The position numbers and the translations under genes are program-made. Below are positions 45,961 through 58,890 of a stretch of DNA of 64,000 bases, piece by piece; the stretch's first letter is position 1; every line of letters starts with the position of its first letter. The stretch spans positions 432,001 to 496,000 of the forward strand of contig JAQFVV010000288.1 in NCBI GenBank assembly GCA_028023455.1, written 5' to 3'. Below the pieces are notes generated by a model. That model did not search any database, was not told the DNA's origin, and worked only from the letters and a program-made list of their open reading frames with translations. The DNA comes from Epiperipatus broadwayi (Eukaryota > Onychophora > Udeonychophora > Euonychophora > Peripatidae).

Positions 45961-46200
45961 ACAATTCATTGTATATTTAAAACTAAATCCTTGCAAACTT
46001 TTAAATCACATTTACTTACGCCTAAGGAAATTTCAACAACAGATTTTAATTCTAGATCACTATCTTTCCATTGCCACCAACATATTTTGCACCAAGACTT
46101 AATATATATTTTTGTTGAAAATCGAGATCCACGCCAGACAAATTAACATAATTATTATTACGAAACTGATGTTTTTTTTAATATATTCTGTTATAATCCT

Positions 46201-49200
46201 ACCTATGACCAACACTCCTAAATACAATACACTTATTCATATTATCAAATAAATAGCATATATATATATATATGGATTTGTTTTAATCAATACACATTCC
46301 TTATAAGAATAATTATAGAGAGGAGCCATTTTCGATACACATTCCCATTTAACAATAATCCAACATAATGACAGTGATGGACCTTTCGAATTTAATCTCT
46401 AATTTAAGAACTCAAACTAAATATGTGAGGTGGTTTATTTGAAATCTGATCTACAGTTTATAACACAGAGCCATAAGTAAATTTACCATATAAATATTAT
46501 TATTTCAATAGTGATATAAACAACCGCATTTATATTATAAGTTCTCCACATATAAAGATCAACTCATAGTAATCAAAATGAAATTTAATTTATATACAAA
46601 TCAACTTTCATCATATTTTAAAATAAACCTATAATTTAAAACTCTAATAATTATGCCATCTTTCTGTATTTTATCCTTTGGGCACTTAACTTTAAATATT
46701 TTACAAGCATGAATTTTTGTGTGTTTAAAAAAAGAATTACATCCTGATGATTTTATCTAAATTTACATATTGACTAACAAAAGAGAATTTTGTTTTTTTA
46801 AAGAAAATACAATTTTATCTAAGCATATTTATAATAGAGAAAAAGATGAACCAAATTTTATATTTTTTTTACTTTAGCTGCTTAATAGCAAATATTGATA
46901 TTTTTCCAAAACATTCATTTCCTCCTTTGATCAATCATTTACATAATAATAAATTACATAAACACATTATACAATGCCAAACTTTTTAAAAAAAAATACG
47001 CTATCAAAAAATAAAACTTAAAATGGTTAATATGTTAGGATAGCTATCTAATTGATAAACTGTTTTTTAACTTATATATCATAATGTTTGTAGCCAAAAA
47101 AAAATTGGTGGGGAAGGGGTTAATATTTCTCTCACGATAGAAAGTATTAATTAATTCCATTTATATCGTTATTCCATTCCAAACAAGTTTATTTTATCAA
47201 TTTTCTGTTATGAAATTTAAGATTTAAGCATTTTTTCTTTATATTGAGTACAAAATATTTCTAAATAGATTAATCACATTCACAAAGGATCCAAATTGGA
47301 TATCTGGTAGTTGACAGTTTTGTTTTTTTTTTACTTAGCATAAAGGTGGTTAAATGCAGCTTAAATAAAGCAAAAATTAGGACATTAATTTTCAAGAAAA
47401 CGTGAACTCTTGCTTTTTACACTTTTTTATTTTTTATGCCTTGAAATCATCATTTTACTTTAATTATATGAATTTTTAACAACATTATTATTTGATTGAC
47501 TGAATTTTCAAAGAATCATAATAATTACATTTGCTGGAATTTTCCCTTATATTTGAATCCCATATCTCAAAACAGCTTAATCTTTTTATAAACTTGTTTT
47601 TAGGCTAATTATTTAAAATCTGTTTTATTTAAGTCTAGGATTTTTGGTAAATTGAATTGTTTTTCAATACATTCCATACATTCTCTTCATCTTTGATAAA
47701 AGAAAAGATTTAATAGTTTTTATAATTTATTACATTATGTTAAATTTTAACACTTTTAACAAACCTACTATGTTTTTCATCGTTATTTTAAAATAGTCAA
47801 TAATATGTTTAAAAATACATATATACAAGTAACAAAGATTACAAATTATAAAATTATCATAAAAAAGCCTTTTTCGGAAAATTATGTTTTTTGCCCTTTT
47901 CAATATATCACCACGATTTAAAGTATATACAACGACGTCTATATCAATGCATGAGAGAAGACAGATATAAATTTTAATAATTTATTCGAATATTTGAATA
48001 TTACTTATTATACTTAGTTTTCATTCTTTATTTTAAGCTATTTATTTTATACAATTTTTTTAAAGACTCTATTCACTAGCATCCTCACAACGGAAAACCA
48101 GTTTGTAGTCATGTAAAAGACCACTTGGTTGACAATGAAATGAATATGGTATTCTTCATTTTAAATTCTCGCACTTTTATATAAAAAACAACAACAAAAG
48201 AATGACTGTATTTTTATTAAGCTGACTCTTTCAGATGACTTCAAACATCTGGCATTATATATACTTTTTATGCCATCGTTATTTTCTATTTAGAATATGT
48301 TATTTCCTTATTTATTTATTTCATATGGGCCATCATACAAAAAAATATTATATTCATTTAGCTGTGTTTTGCTATCTCTTGGTTACCTGACCAATGCAAC
48401 AATTGAAGATTAGTGTGCTGTCATGTTGAAGGCCTCATGGACATTGTAACGTTATATTTTACCATAAGAGTATATAAATATAGCCATTAAGTGTAAAAAA
48501 AAATGTTGGGTTGCTTTTTTATTAAATGAAGTAAATTAATCGCTACTGTGGGTTTTATAACTACTGAGATGATTAAAAGTGAAATGAAAATATCTTATAA
48601 ATATTACCTAATAGAATAGATTAATAAAAAATTATCCAAAATGTCTTCCTGGTGGATTTTGATAATAATCATGCACCAAAGTATGGGTCTCGATTGTTTT
48701 TCTTTTTTAAAAAAATGTATTTAATTTTAATTACATATATGAAAACATAAATCCCACAAACATAAAATGAAAATGATAGGGAAATGCACATGATAGGAGG
48801 TAGTAGACCAATTGCAATAAAATGTAATAACTAAAACATTAATCTAATAATTGGATTACTAGAAGTAAACAATCAATATTATAATCATCAGAAAATGAAA
48901 GTTTAATAATGCTCTTATCGGTTAAGGATACATGAAATCTTTATATTAAAAAACATAAACAATTTAAAAGGTTATAAGTGTAAAGCAATTAAATGAAATT
49001 GTTTATTGAATGTTATCAGCCGACCAATAGTTTATTTATTAGATAAATGTATTAATTAAAATTTCGAGAACTTTAAAACTTCATGAAAATAAATTATTTA
49101 TTGCTTAATATTCTAAAGATAATGATTTTTATCTGTAAAATAAACAATTGTATATTCTATTAGGAATAAATATTGTATAATAGGTTATACTTTTAAAAAT

Positions 49201-49740
49201 GTAATATTTAATTTTCATTTTAATGCTATGTCTTAAAAAATATCACATTTTACACTCTCCAGACATTCAAACACACCTACTTCCAATGGTTATCTAACAA
49301 TGAAATAGATTTTCGCTGAACAAATTTGAACAGTGAAGAACTTTGGGTAATATTGGGTGTATCACAGACCATGTGATAGCGAGTTTTAAGTATAACTTCT
49401 TGTCAAAATTTAACTAATATTTTGCTAAATTACAGTGCACAAACGACTGTGCCAGGTTTAAATCTACAAATAACCATTTTGTTAGCTTTCTTTAACACTG
49501 AAGATTAGTATACGTTTTTTCTCATTGACCTAAATGGATAAATTATGATATGAATAATAATTATCATTGAATATTATTTTAAAGGAAATAAAATATTAAT
49601 GTTTTAAATCATAAATGGAATTTCAAAATGCTTATGGGATATTACTACACTTAATAATAATACTTCAGTAATCATTTATCTCTTCTTTAAAACAGGATTA
49701 ATCTATTAAAAACAATATTAGCTACAACTCCCTATGGACA
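46201..49740. other. AT-rich DNA, nothing recognised
   Basis: No gene, array or element recognised in 3.5 kb apart from short (TA)n at 46258-46274. Confidence 0.5.
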
Positions 49741-49945
49741 TCCTGAATGTTATAAATCTCATATTAATTTACAGATTAACTTATTAGAGGGGATTTGAAC
49801 CCAGAATTTTAAGCTTTGTACAGAAATATACTTCATCCTATACAAATGATACACATGACTCCATACATATGAAAAATATAAATGATCTCCAGTACACATA
49901 TTTCATACAAAACCAACGGCATTCATTGATTGTTCATCATCTCTG
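49741..49945 (-). repeat. SINE-like repeat shared with 60.18-60.35 kb
   Basis: GGGGATTTGAACCCAGAATTTTAAGCTT near 49790 is the complement of a B-box-like text (GGGTTCAAATCC), and the following TATACAAATGATACACATGA, ATGATCTCCAGTACACATATTTCATACAA has a recognisable counterpart at 60178-60345. Both copies end in (TA)n. Likely a dispersed SINE-type family. Confidence 0.5.
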
Positions 49946-49946
49946 A

Positions 49947-49999
49947 TATATATATATATATATATATATCGTATCATCTCTGATATATATATATATATA

Positions 50000-50031
<32 letters not shown>
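49947..50031. repeat. (TA)n with CATCTCTGA interruptions
   Basis: TA runs separated by CGTATCATCTCTGA and GA, directly left of the LTR element. Confidence 0.92.
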
Positions 50032-50033
<2 letters not shown>

Positions 50034-51682
50034 TACCAAGATCGTAGTTGGTACATAATAATTTTAACAAAAAAAATTATTAAAATAATAAATCAACAAA
50101 TCAATAAATAAGTTATAAAAAAATCTAAAGAGTTTCTTTATTAAACAAAATGCAGTTTGCTGTCAAAATGTAAGATTAAAAGTCAAATAGTTTTCTATTA
50201 TTAATTTTTGAAATAAAAGTTGCAATTAATTAATTAGAAAACTTAAACTAAAAGTTTTACAAAAAGAAGTAAAGAGTTTATTATTATTAGTTGAAAGTTG
50301 ATTTTCAAGTTTAAAGAATATAAATCTCTTTTATTTAAATTAAAGAAAAAAGGTCATTTTAAAACTAGGGTTGATTTTAGAATAAAATATATATGTGCAT
50401 TTGTAAATAGAATAATAAATGTTAAAATGAAATAAATGAATACAGAAGATTATAGTTAAAAAACACTGCAATAGCTATTAATTAAAATATCAAACAACAG
50501 GATTTAAAAAGCTTATCTCCAAAGGATTAGCTACTAATTAGATTTATAAAAACAACATGTTTGCATGGCTACTAATTACACGATCTCAAAAACATGTACT
50601 TAAAGGATTAAGAAAGGAATTTCGACAACAGATATTTATGGCGGACATGAAAACAAAAACATGCCTTACGTACAAATAGTAAATATTTATTGGAAAATCA
50701 GTTTGGTTGAGACTACAGTTCGGTTCAGTCACTTCAGTTCAGAGAGTTAAGAGTATAATTTAGATTGTGCAGTTGAAAATCAAATCAATCAAGAATGCAA
50801 TGTTAAATCCATGGAAAACATATGGCCATCTCTATCCTGAAGTCCAGTAAAACACCAAAATCTGCCCATGAAAATAATGTCTGCGTAACAGCTTAGAAAT
50901 CCTCTGTCAGTGTTTAACTGTCTCCAAGAATAATACCAATGAATAAGCATTAAACCTCCTCAAGAAGTCTCAAATCTAACAAGTTAGAGATATCTCATTA
51001 GAAGCAGCAAACAGTAAGAAGTACACATTCAAAATCCTAGGTAAATAACATTTTTTTCATATATTCCTTTCTAAAGTAGCCATCGCCTTCCTGTGAATCC
51101 TCCAAGAGTCGAATTATATGAACTCTATAGCACATAAAAATGAACTATTAATTTGTGTGTTCTAAATATCAAATACTATTTAATTCTTTATTATTATATA
51201 CGTGAGTGTATGAGTTAATATGTGCATGATCATTAGATAAATACCAGTGTTCTTTTATTAAAATTTACAAGAGTATTTAAAATTAGTATATTAAAGGTTA
51301 ATTAAATAAATTGTCTTTAAACTTATGCTTTATTTTGCCGGTCAATTCTTTTTACCAATTCTTTTCACCACTATTATGAAACAATAATTTGTTATTGATT
51401 AAAAATAGACTAAGCTAGTCATGGGTGTAGGTGTTGAATTAGTGGCCATTGTTCAAAGTGCATTGTTTATTCTTCTGGATAAATAACTGGTGCCTGTGTT
51501 TATACAAAAAAGTGCTTTGAACATGGTGTTGAATTCAACAGTCAAGAAGAAGTTATGTCCTGGAAATGTAACACTAGTTATATATTTTATAGCTATCATT
51601 TGGACATACATACTGTCTGAGTATGTTCTTCACTGCCTAAGAGATTGGTGTTTTGATCGTCTCATATTCGAACCCAGTATAA
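50032..51682 (+). repeat. 5' LTR, about 1.65 kb
   Basis: Starts GTACCAAGATCGTAGTTGG and matches 54107-55769 almost throughout (start, middle CCATGGAAAACATA, end ATACTGTC-GAGTATGTTCTTC and CTCATATTC). Orientation follows from the polypurine tract before the other LTR. The first base is C rather than T, and the TATA-like box is TACAAATA at 50671 followed by TCAGTT at 50698. The length is at the very long end for LTRs. A clear CA end is not visible. Confidence 0.88.
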
Positions 51683-52140
51683 ATGGCTATTCCCAATGTT
51701 GGGGCTGGACCTAAGAAACAATAGTAATTAAATACTTTGTTTCTTGTTTGAAAAAAAATTTTTTATACAAAAACCAAATTACATATTAAAGTTTAATTTT
51801 ATAAAAAAAAAAGAATTGACTGAAACCTTTTTTCTTTAAATGAAAAAAGATTTGACAGTTATGCTATATAAAATAAATTATTTTTTTAAGTTATAGACAG
51901 TTAAATATTTTGGGTGGGGTTAAAGCACCAAGAATGGGTAGAGAAAAGACAAAGGGGTGGAGTTATATGTATGTTTCTGTTTTACTAAGAAAAATAAATA
52001 AACAGTAATATTTAAATTTAGTTGAACATAAGCGTTAATTTAATAAAAAAAAAAAAAAAGAAATTGAAATTTTCGAAAATGGAGCCAAAGAAAGCCCGAT
52101 ATATTTTAAAATTCCCCAGTTAGTGTAGAAAGAAAGAGAA

Positions 52141-52806
52141 GAAGTATCTGAGATGCAGATGATGATGAAAATGATGATGAATATGATGCAAGAATTCAAA
52201 GCAGAAATATGAGAAATCAAACAAAGCCAGCTAGAAGTCAAGGAAAAAATTAGTCAGATCAAAGGAGAAATTAATGAACTTAGAACAGAGATTAAAAAAA
52301 TGAAGGCAATGAGGGGTGAATATATAGCAGGAAAGGTAGAGAAGAACCAAGAAATTATAGAGTTAGATTTAATTCAAGTTAGTAAGGAAGATAAAAAGGA
52401 AGTTGAGGTGATAAAAGACATGAAAATTGAATTAGAATCAGATAACATTGCAACAGAGAAAGTAAAAACAATTGTAGATCAAGAAATAGAAGAGAGACAT
52501 AAGTTCAAAGTAGAAGGTAGTGTTGAAAAGTTTTCACAAAAATTTAAAAAGGTTAATGTAAAAGTTTGTGTTCATTTTAGATGGAGATTTAAAACAAAAA
52601 GAAAGCATAGGAAAAAATATTTTCAGTTTGAAGTAATATGGAATGTTGCTGAATATAAAACTTTTCTGATTTATAAAGCAGAGAATAGTAGGGAATGGGA
52701 AAGAAATAAAGTAATAAACTATAAGCAAGGGATAGACAAGAGAGGAAAGTTAGTTTATATTATAGAGGTAGTAGGTAGAAAGAAGGAACTGCCTGACAAA
52801 ATTTAG
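52141..52806 (+). pseudogene. gag-like coiled-coil ORF of LTR element
   Basis: Open from 52300 (KAMRGEYIAGKVEKNQEIIE) to a stop at 52804. In the same frame a highly charged coiled coil begins after a stop at 52209 (EIKQSQLEVKEKISQIKGEI), and a Met-rich start lies at about 52156. The N-terminal coiled coil rich in E and K, followed by a basic segment (RWRFKTKRKHRKKY), resembles gag proteins of some invertebrate LTR elements. No CCHC knuckle is seen. Identity as gag rests mainly on its position behind the 5' LTR. Confidence 0.5.
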
Positions 52807-53504
52807 GAGTTAGTTAAGGGTCAGAATACTAAAGTAACAAAAGGAAAAAAAGAATGGGAAATGGACAATGAGCACGAATATGATTATAATCTGAAACTTA
52901 TATTTAAAACTAAAATAAAAAATGAAATATTTGAAATTAATAATAATAACAGAGGCTACGTAATAATAATAACAGAGGCTACATAAAATAAAAGATTTTT
53001 TTGTCATGCATATATTAAGAAAGAAAAATGCTCATAAACAAACAATTGAAATAAAAATCAATAAAATCAAGTTAAATAAATGGGTCAAATTAATGATTTA
53101 AAAGTAAAGTTAGTATGATTAAATAAATCAAGTTTTCAAGTTAAATAAATAAATAAAATATCCATAAGAAAAATATCTGTGAATTAAAGTAGCGAAATAA
53201 AATAAAATAGTTTCTGAGTACATGCACGTTAATATAAGAAGATAAATAAATGGTTTAAAAGTAATACTGTAATATAAATAAATATGTTAAAGCAATGGGT
53301 TAAAAATAATATCATAAGACTAATCTATTTAAATAATCTTTGTAATGGTTTAAAAATAGTATTGTAATATAAGTAAATATGTTAAAATAATATTCGTAAA
53401 GGTTAGAGCAAAGGTTAATATAAATAAATGTTTAAGATAAGGTTCAGGGAAATTTAAAAATAATATTGTAATGTTCATAAATAAAAATATAAGGTTAGTC
53501 TAAG

Positions 53505-53990
53505 TTATATTAGGAATGTATAAGGGTTTGAAATTAAGGGAATGAGGGTAGTGTTGAAATAAGTTTTAGATAAGGATAAGTTAAAGCTGTCGACTGGATA
53601 AAATTTAGCACCTGTAACAGACTTGTCAGGGATCATTCCTTTTTTGAAATGCACACTGGGAATAACCAGCATAAGTTGCCTATTACTTCTTTGGGTGATA
53701 GTCCCCCAATTCACATTTCATATTCCAAAGCGTAATCAGAAATGGACAGTTAATGACCCCTTCTTTTTCCAAGTCTGGTAGAAACCTGAAAAATGAAGCT
53801 TCGATTTTATATATGTGTAAGTCAGTATAAGCAAGAGAATCTGCCTCTGCTTTGTTTCCAAAGGATCCCTGTGCCACAAAATTGATTTGTCCTCATGGTC
53901 ACTATCCAGTACTAAGAACATTGTAAGAAATGTAGTCAGCATCGAAAGAAGTAAAGTATAATTGAAGATTGCCCTTAGCATGTAAAGTGA
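53505..53990 (-). pseudogene. Antisense coding-like segment inside LTR element
   Basis: Three overlapping minus-strand frames look like one frameshifted gene piece. It starts MLRAIFNYTLLLSMLTTFLT at 53981, a convincing signal peptide or membrane helix. The next frame has GSFGNKAEADSLAYTDLHIY and FLPDLEKEGVINC (53683-53877). The third has RQLMLVIPSVHFKKGMIPDK and VTGAKFYPVDSFN (53505-53714). I do not recognise the family. It could be a captured host sequence, an antisense env-like ORF, or chance. Confidence 0.38.
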
Positions 53991-54090
53991 AAGATATGAA
54001 AAACAAACTTAGAAAATTAATAAATATTTAGAATTAAGAATTAAAGTTATCAGAGATAAAATGGTCAAAAATGACACATTTTACTCTCAA

Positions 54091-54104
54091 ATGGAGGGTG
54101 GTGT
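54091..54104 (+). promoter_or_regulatory. Polypurine tract
   Basis: ATGGAGGGTGGTG lies directly before the 3' LTR, the place where plus-strand DNA synthesis is primed. It contains single T interruptions. It sets the orientation of the element. Confidence 0.6.
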
Positions 54105-54106
54105 AA

Positions 54107-55769
54107 TGTACCAAGATCATAGTTGGTACATAATAATTTTATCAAAAAAAATTATTAAAATAATAAATCAACAAATCAATAAATAAGTTATAAAAAATCT
54201 AAAGAGTTTTTTTATTAAACAAAATGCAGTTTGCTGTCAAAACTTAAGATTAAAAGTCAAATAGTTTTCTATTATTAGTTTTTAAAATAAAAGTTGCAAT
54301 TAATTAATTAGAAAGGTTAAACTAAAAGTTTTACAAAAAGAAGTAAAGAGTTTATTATTATTAGTTGAAAGTTGATTTTCAAGTTTAAAGAATATAAATC
54401 TCTTTTATTTAAATTAAAGAAAAAATGTCATCTTAAAACTAGTGTTGATTTTAGAATAAAATATATATGTGTGTTTGTAAATAGAATAAATGTATGCGTA
54501 ATAAATGTTAAAATGAAATAAATGAATACAGAAGATTATCGTTAAAATACACAGCAGTGGCTATTAATTAAAATATAAAACAATTGGATTTAAAAAGCTT
54601 ATATCCAAAGGATTAGCTACTAATTAGAATTTTAAAACAACACATTTGCATGGCTACTAATTACATGATCTCAAAAACACATAGAGGATTAAGAAAGGAA
54701 TTTTGGCAACAGATATTGCTGGTGGACATGAAAACAAAAACATGCCTTATGTATAAATAATAAATTTTTATCGGAAAATCAGTTCAGTTGAGACTACAGT
54801 TTGGTTCAGTCACTTCAGTTCAGAGAGTTAAGAGTATAATTTAGATTGTGCAGTTGAAAATCAAATCAATCAAGAATGCAGTGTTAAATCCATGGAAAAC
54901 ATAAGGCCATCTCTATCCTGAAGTCCAGTAAAACACCAAAATCTGCCCATGAAAATAATGTCTGCGTAACAGCTTAAAAATCCTCCGTCAGTGTTTAACT
55001 GTCTCCAAGAATAATACTAACGAATAAGCATTAAACCTCCTCAAGAAGCCTCAAATTTAACCAGTTAGAGATATCTCATTAGAAGCAACAAACAGTAAAA
55101 AGTCCACATTCAAATTCCTAGGTAAATAATATTTTTTTCTTATAGTCCTTTCTAAAGTAGCCATAGCCTTCATGTGAATCCTCCAAGAGTCGAATTATAT
55201 GAACTCTATAGCACATAAAAATGAACTATTAATTTGTGTGTTCTAAATATCAAATACTATTTAATTCTTTATTATTATATATGTGAGATGTATGAGTTAA
55301 TATGTGCATAATCATTAGATAAATACCACTGTTCTTTTATTAAAATTTACAAGAGTATTTAAAATTAGTATATTAAAGGTTAATTATATAAATTGTCCTT
55401 AAACTTAAGCTTTATTTTGTCAGTCAATTCTTTTTACCAATTCTTTTCACCACTATTATGAAACAATAATTTGTTATTGATTAAAAATAGACTGAGCTAG
55501 TCATGGGTATAGGTGTTGAATTAGTGGCCATTGTTCAAAGTGCATTGTTTATTCTTCTGGATAAATAACTGGCACCCGTGTTTATACAAAACAAAAAAGT
55601 GCTTTGAACATGGTGTTGAATTCAACAGTCGAGAAGAAGTTATGTCCTGGAAATGTAATGCTAGTTATATATTTTATAACTATCGTTTGGACATACATAC
55701 TGTCCGAGTATGTTCTTCTCTGCCTAAGCGACCAGTGTTTCGATTGTCTCATATTCAAATTCGGTATAA
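54107..55769 (+). repeat. 3' LTR, about 1.66 kb
   Basis: Starts TGTACCAAGATCATAGTTGG. It differs from the 5' LTR at scattered sites and a few short indels. The core promoter is better preserved here: TATAAATA at 54752-54759 and an initiator TCAGTT at 54779, 27 bp later, which sets U3 at about 670 bp and R-U5 at about 990 bp. The end is placed where similarity to the 5' LTR stops (GGTATAA). Confidence 0.88.
54752..54784 (+). promoter_or_regulatory. LTR core promoter (TATA plus initiator)
   Basis: TATAAATA followed 27 bp later by TCAGTT. The third LTR has the same layout (TATAAATA at 56531, TCAGTC at 56554), and the 5' LTR a mutated form. Confidence 0.55.
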
Positions 55770-55782
55770 TATATAAATATAT

Positions 55783-57426
55783 TGTACCACTGATTAATAA
55801 TAGCACTCTATGGAAAATTGTGCTTACAATTATTAAAAATAAAAATGTTCATAAACAACATAAAATTTAAAATTGATAATAAATCATAAAATTACTGCAC
55901 AATAATTTTTCCATAAATGAATAAAAACAACTAGTTTGAAAATAAATAATTTATAAAAGTCTAAAGAATGTTTTTTATTATTGTTAGTTTAAACAAAATG
56001 TAGTTCATTTATAAAAGTTTAGAGGGTGAGTTGAAGGGAGGGGGAATTAACTTAGAGAATTTAAAAAGTAGTTAAGAATTAAAAGTATGACAGCTTAAAT
56101 TATAAATATTTTACATAAAATTAAAGATAATCTCTTTTATTTGATTTAAAGAAAAGAAAAGTAATCTTAACTAACTAAATAAAGAATTGATTTTAAATAT
56201 ATACCTGTGTAAATAATGAATGATTGTAAACATAGCTGTTGATAAAATAAATCTGTGCAGATTAAAAAATATTAAAAATGTAGTGAAATATGAAAATTAC
56301 AAATTAACAAGGAGATGAAAGTGTGTAATTGGAGTTTCCCTCAAGGATTGTATGCAAACAGAAATAGCAATGGCTACTAATTAAAAAATCCACAAGCAAT
56401 GGAATTATCAATGAATACAGGATTAAAATCTTATCAAAAGAATTTAATCAAAAACAGTGGACAAATTTCAACAATGGTTATGTGGCTGGTGGATATAAAA
56501 AATAATTAACAAAGTAACAGCATGTCAGCATATAAATAGAGTGATAATAAGTTTCAGTCAGTCAATGAGTTCTTCAATCAGTTGAGTTTTTACAATCAGT
56601 CTATCATGTAGCCAGAATCAGTATTTTTCATGAAAATGCAGTGTTAACAGCCATTGGAAGCATATGTCCAGGCTCCAGCCTTAGTCCATTGGAATACCAG
56701 TGACCTGCCTGATAAAAGTGATGCCTGCCTAACAACATGAAACCACCAGAGATATCTGACTGTCTTAAAAAATAATGTCATAAAATAGTAATCATAGGAA
56801 CCTCCACAAAACCACAAATGCAACTGGTTGGAAAAATGCACTCAAAGCAACAAACAGAAAGAATTCAATGTCCAAAATCCTATAGATAATAAATAACTAT
56901 TCTTATTTCAGTTTTGTTATTAGTGTAGCCATTACTAACCTTGAAGCCTCCCAGAGTCAGTTAATAAATGAAATCTATAACTGCATAAAATGAACTATTG
57001 ATGGGCATGATTTGAATGCTTGTAATTATTTTAATGCTGAATTATATTACTATTGTATATCTTATTATAATATGTGTGTGCTTGAAGTTATTATGAATCA
57101 TTGTTTATATTTAATTAAGAGAAATTATAAGTAGTTTAAAAGTTATAATAATAGGTACTTGGTTAAAATAAATTATCTTTAAACTTAATACTTGTCAGTC
57201 AATTCTTTTACCACTAAATAAAGTAACAGTATATTATACTATTCTTTTGATTGAGCTTGTTGGAATTTCTTATTGTTGAATTAGTTTGCTAATCATTCAA
57301 AGTGCATCATTTACCTTTTGGGTAACTGACTGGTGCCCATAGTTTTCTAAAAAACAAAAAAGTGCTTTGAACGGTAGGTGTAGAATTCTGCAGCTGACAA
57401 GATCTTTGTCCTTCAAACATGGTCAG

Positions 57427-57479
<53 letters not shown>

Positions 57480-57575
57480 ATATATAATTATATCTCTGGC
57501 TTGGTCACATGTGCCTTCTGGGCATTATTCTTCTTTGCCTAAGGGACCATGGTGGTGCAATAATTAAATTGTGTT
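55783..57575 (+). repeat. Third, diverged LTR of a related element
   Basis: Begins TGTACCACTG at 55783, about 14 bp after the 3' LTR ends, and follows the same order of blocks with much lower identity: TTAAACAAAATGTAGTTCAT, AACAATGGTTATGTGGCTGG, TATAAATA, GGAAGCATATGTCCAG, AAAAAGTGCTTTGAAC, CTTTGCCTAAGGGACCATGG. A (TA)n run at 57429-57478 is inserted near its end. It is a solo LTR or the 5' LTR of a second, lost element, placed tandem to the first. Confidence 0.75.
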
Positions 57576-58149
57576 GGTGCAGATCAAATTAAGAATAAAT
57601 AGTTGTATCATATTTTGTACATATAAAATATAATTTTGCTTTTGCAAGTTTGGATTTTATTAAAGAGTAAAATGTTTCATGATAGATGTTGTTTACCCGA
57701 AGGGATAATCTTCTAATATACCCCACCAAGTTATATATTGTAATGATCCAGAGGAAGATTGGAGAAGTTAGACTTAACATAATCTGCACTATAGGGCGCC
57801 ACTAGGCATTGAACCTAGAAAATTTATAAAGTAGGCAGATACGTAAGTCAAAAAAAATTATTTTAAATTTTTTAAAATATATTTTGATTCTGGTCAATAG
57901 CCCATGTCACTAGCTCAGTGGAATAGCAGAGATTTAATAATATAATACCCTATCCAAATATATTTCAATATTAAAAAATATAAATAAGCCACTGCCAGTA
58001 ATTAACATACAAACATTTATTTATGCACATATATATATATAAAATTTAACATTAATATTTTAGTATGTTTATTTTAGATTTTAATTTGATTTTAGAATTT
58101 AAATTTACATTTTAATTTTTATAATATTATAAGTTTACATTTTAATCAA
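57576..58149. other. AT-rich DNA after third LTR
   Basis: GTTGGTGCAGATCAAATTAA near 57573 faintly resembles the start of the internal region after the 5' LTR (GTTGGGGCTGGACCTAAGAA), so a scrap of a second internal region may be present. Otherwise nothing recognised. Confidence 0.35.
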
Positions 58150-58890
58150 GTTCGCACAGATAGATTTATGAAAGTTTGTTTTATAATGTTGAGTATCGAT
58201 CGGCTGCATAGATTCCATGGTTAAAAACATCTCAAAATAAACATACCCGATCAAAATACAAAGTCATTGATACTGTCAATTGCAGAGAGATTACAAGAGA
58301 CCCAATGGTATTCATCATAATATACACACATTAACATCGATGACCTATATATTCTAACCGAATATGAAAATCACAAACACAAGTAACCAATAACGATTCC
58401 ATGCAATGTCTATACCCAACTTAAATTTAATGCATTTTTATTTAGTGTCAAGGATGAATAGACTACATAGATTTGCCTTTGAAGATAAACATTCTATCCC
58501 TATTTAACCTTAGGCTAAAGGTTTGCAGTCAAACTGGTGTCAATCCATCTGATATATCGATGTATACAATGTAATATGAAATACGGCAGCACAAAAAGTT
58601 AAGAGAAGAAATTGCCTCTCATCAGATAGGAATACTACATCTATCTGACAAGAAGAGCAATAAAAACAAACTCCATAGAAAGGAACTGCATTCTCTGTCT
58701 TATAATTCCTTCCATAGGCAAACGGAAGTGTGCGGCTTATACTAACGATTCTGCCTGTTGCAAATCTTGCATTACATCAACTAACTACAGCAATATATCC
58801 AATCCATTGACCCAATTTGACAACGACACAAATAACCTAAGATTACCCTCCCCTAATATAACTTTACAAATCTATACAGCCATTCATGCC
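58150..58890. other. Block of normal complexity, unidentified
   Basis: CpG and GC are higher than in the flanks. No open frame of note; the plus strand has a polar stretch (REEIASHQIGILHLSDKKSN) around 58597-58656 without known motif. CTGCATAGATTCCATGG (58204) and CTACATAGATTTGCCTT (58464) hint at a degenerate internal repeat of about 260 bp. Probably an old unclassified repeat. Confidence 0.3.

Larger units (their letters stand above)
44030..46200 (-). mobile_element. Penelope-like element PLE3, interrupted by SINE pieces
   Basis: Minus-strand PLE of a different type from PLE1, 2 and 4. From its 5' side: LSLGAKYVGG near 46110, an N-terminal RT piece (IASDNNLVCIKENKGLRM near 45810-45760), IEKRLQEILGF near 45190, TFDVCEMYISIDRMAS near 45085-45040, the catalytic box YRYIDDVFVCG at 44762-44796, then a helical region and a GIY-YIG remnant near 44150-44120. 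Two insertions of tRNA-derived sequence (45415-45650 and 45881-45960) split the first half. Frames are broken throughout. Confidence 0.74.
51683..54106 (+). mobile_element. Internal region of LTR element, no pol seen
   Basis: Just after the 5' LTR comes TGGCTATTCCCAATGTTG (51684), a candidate primer-binding site because it starts TGG, though the tRNA is not identified. A coiled-coil gag-like ORF follows. I find no protease, reverse transcriptase, RNase H or integrase motif, so the element looks non-autonomous or internally deleted. The minus strand holds a separate coding-like segment (53505-53990). It ends with ATGGAGGGTGGTG at 54091-54103, a short polypurine tract. Confidence 0.72.
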
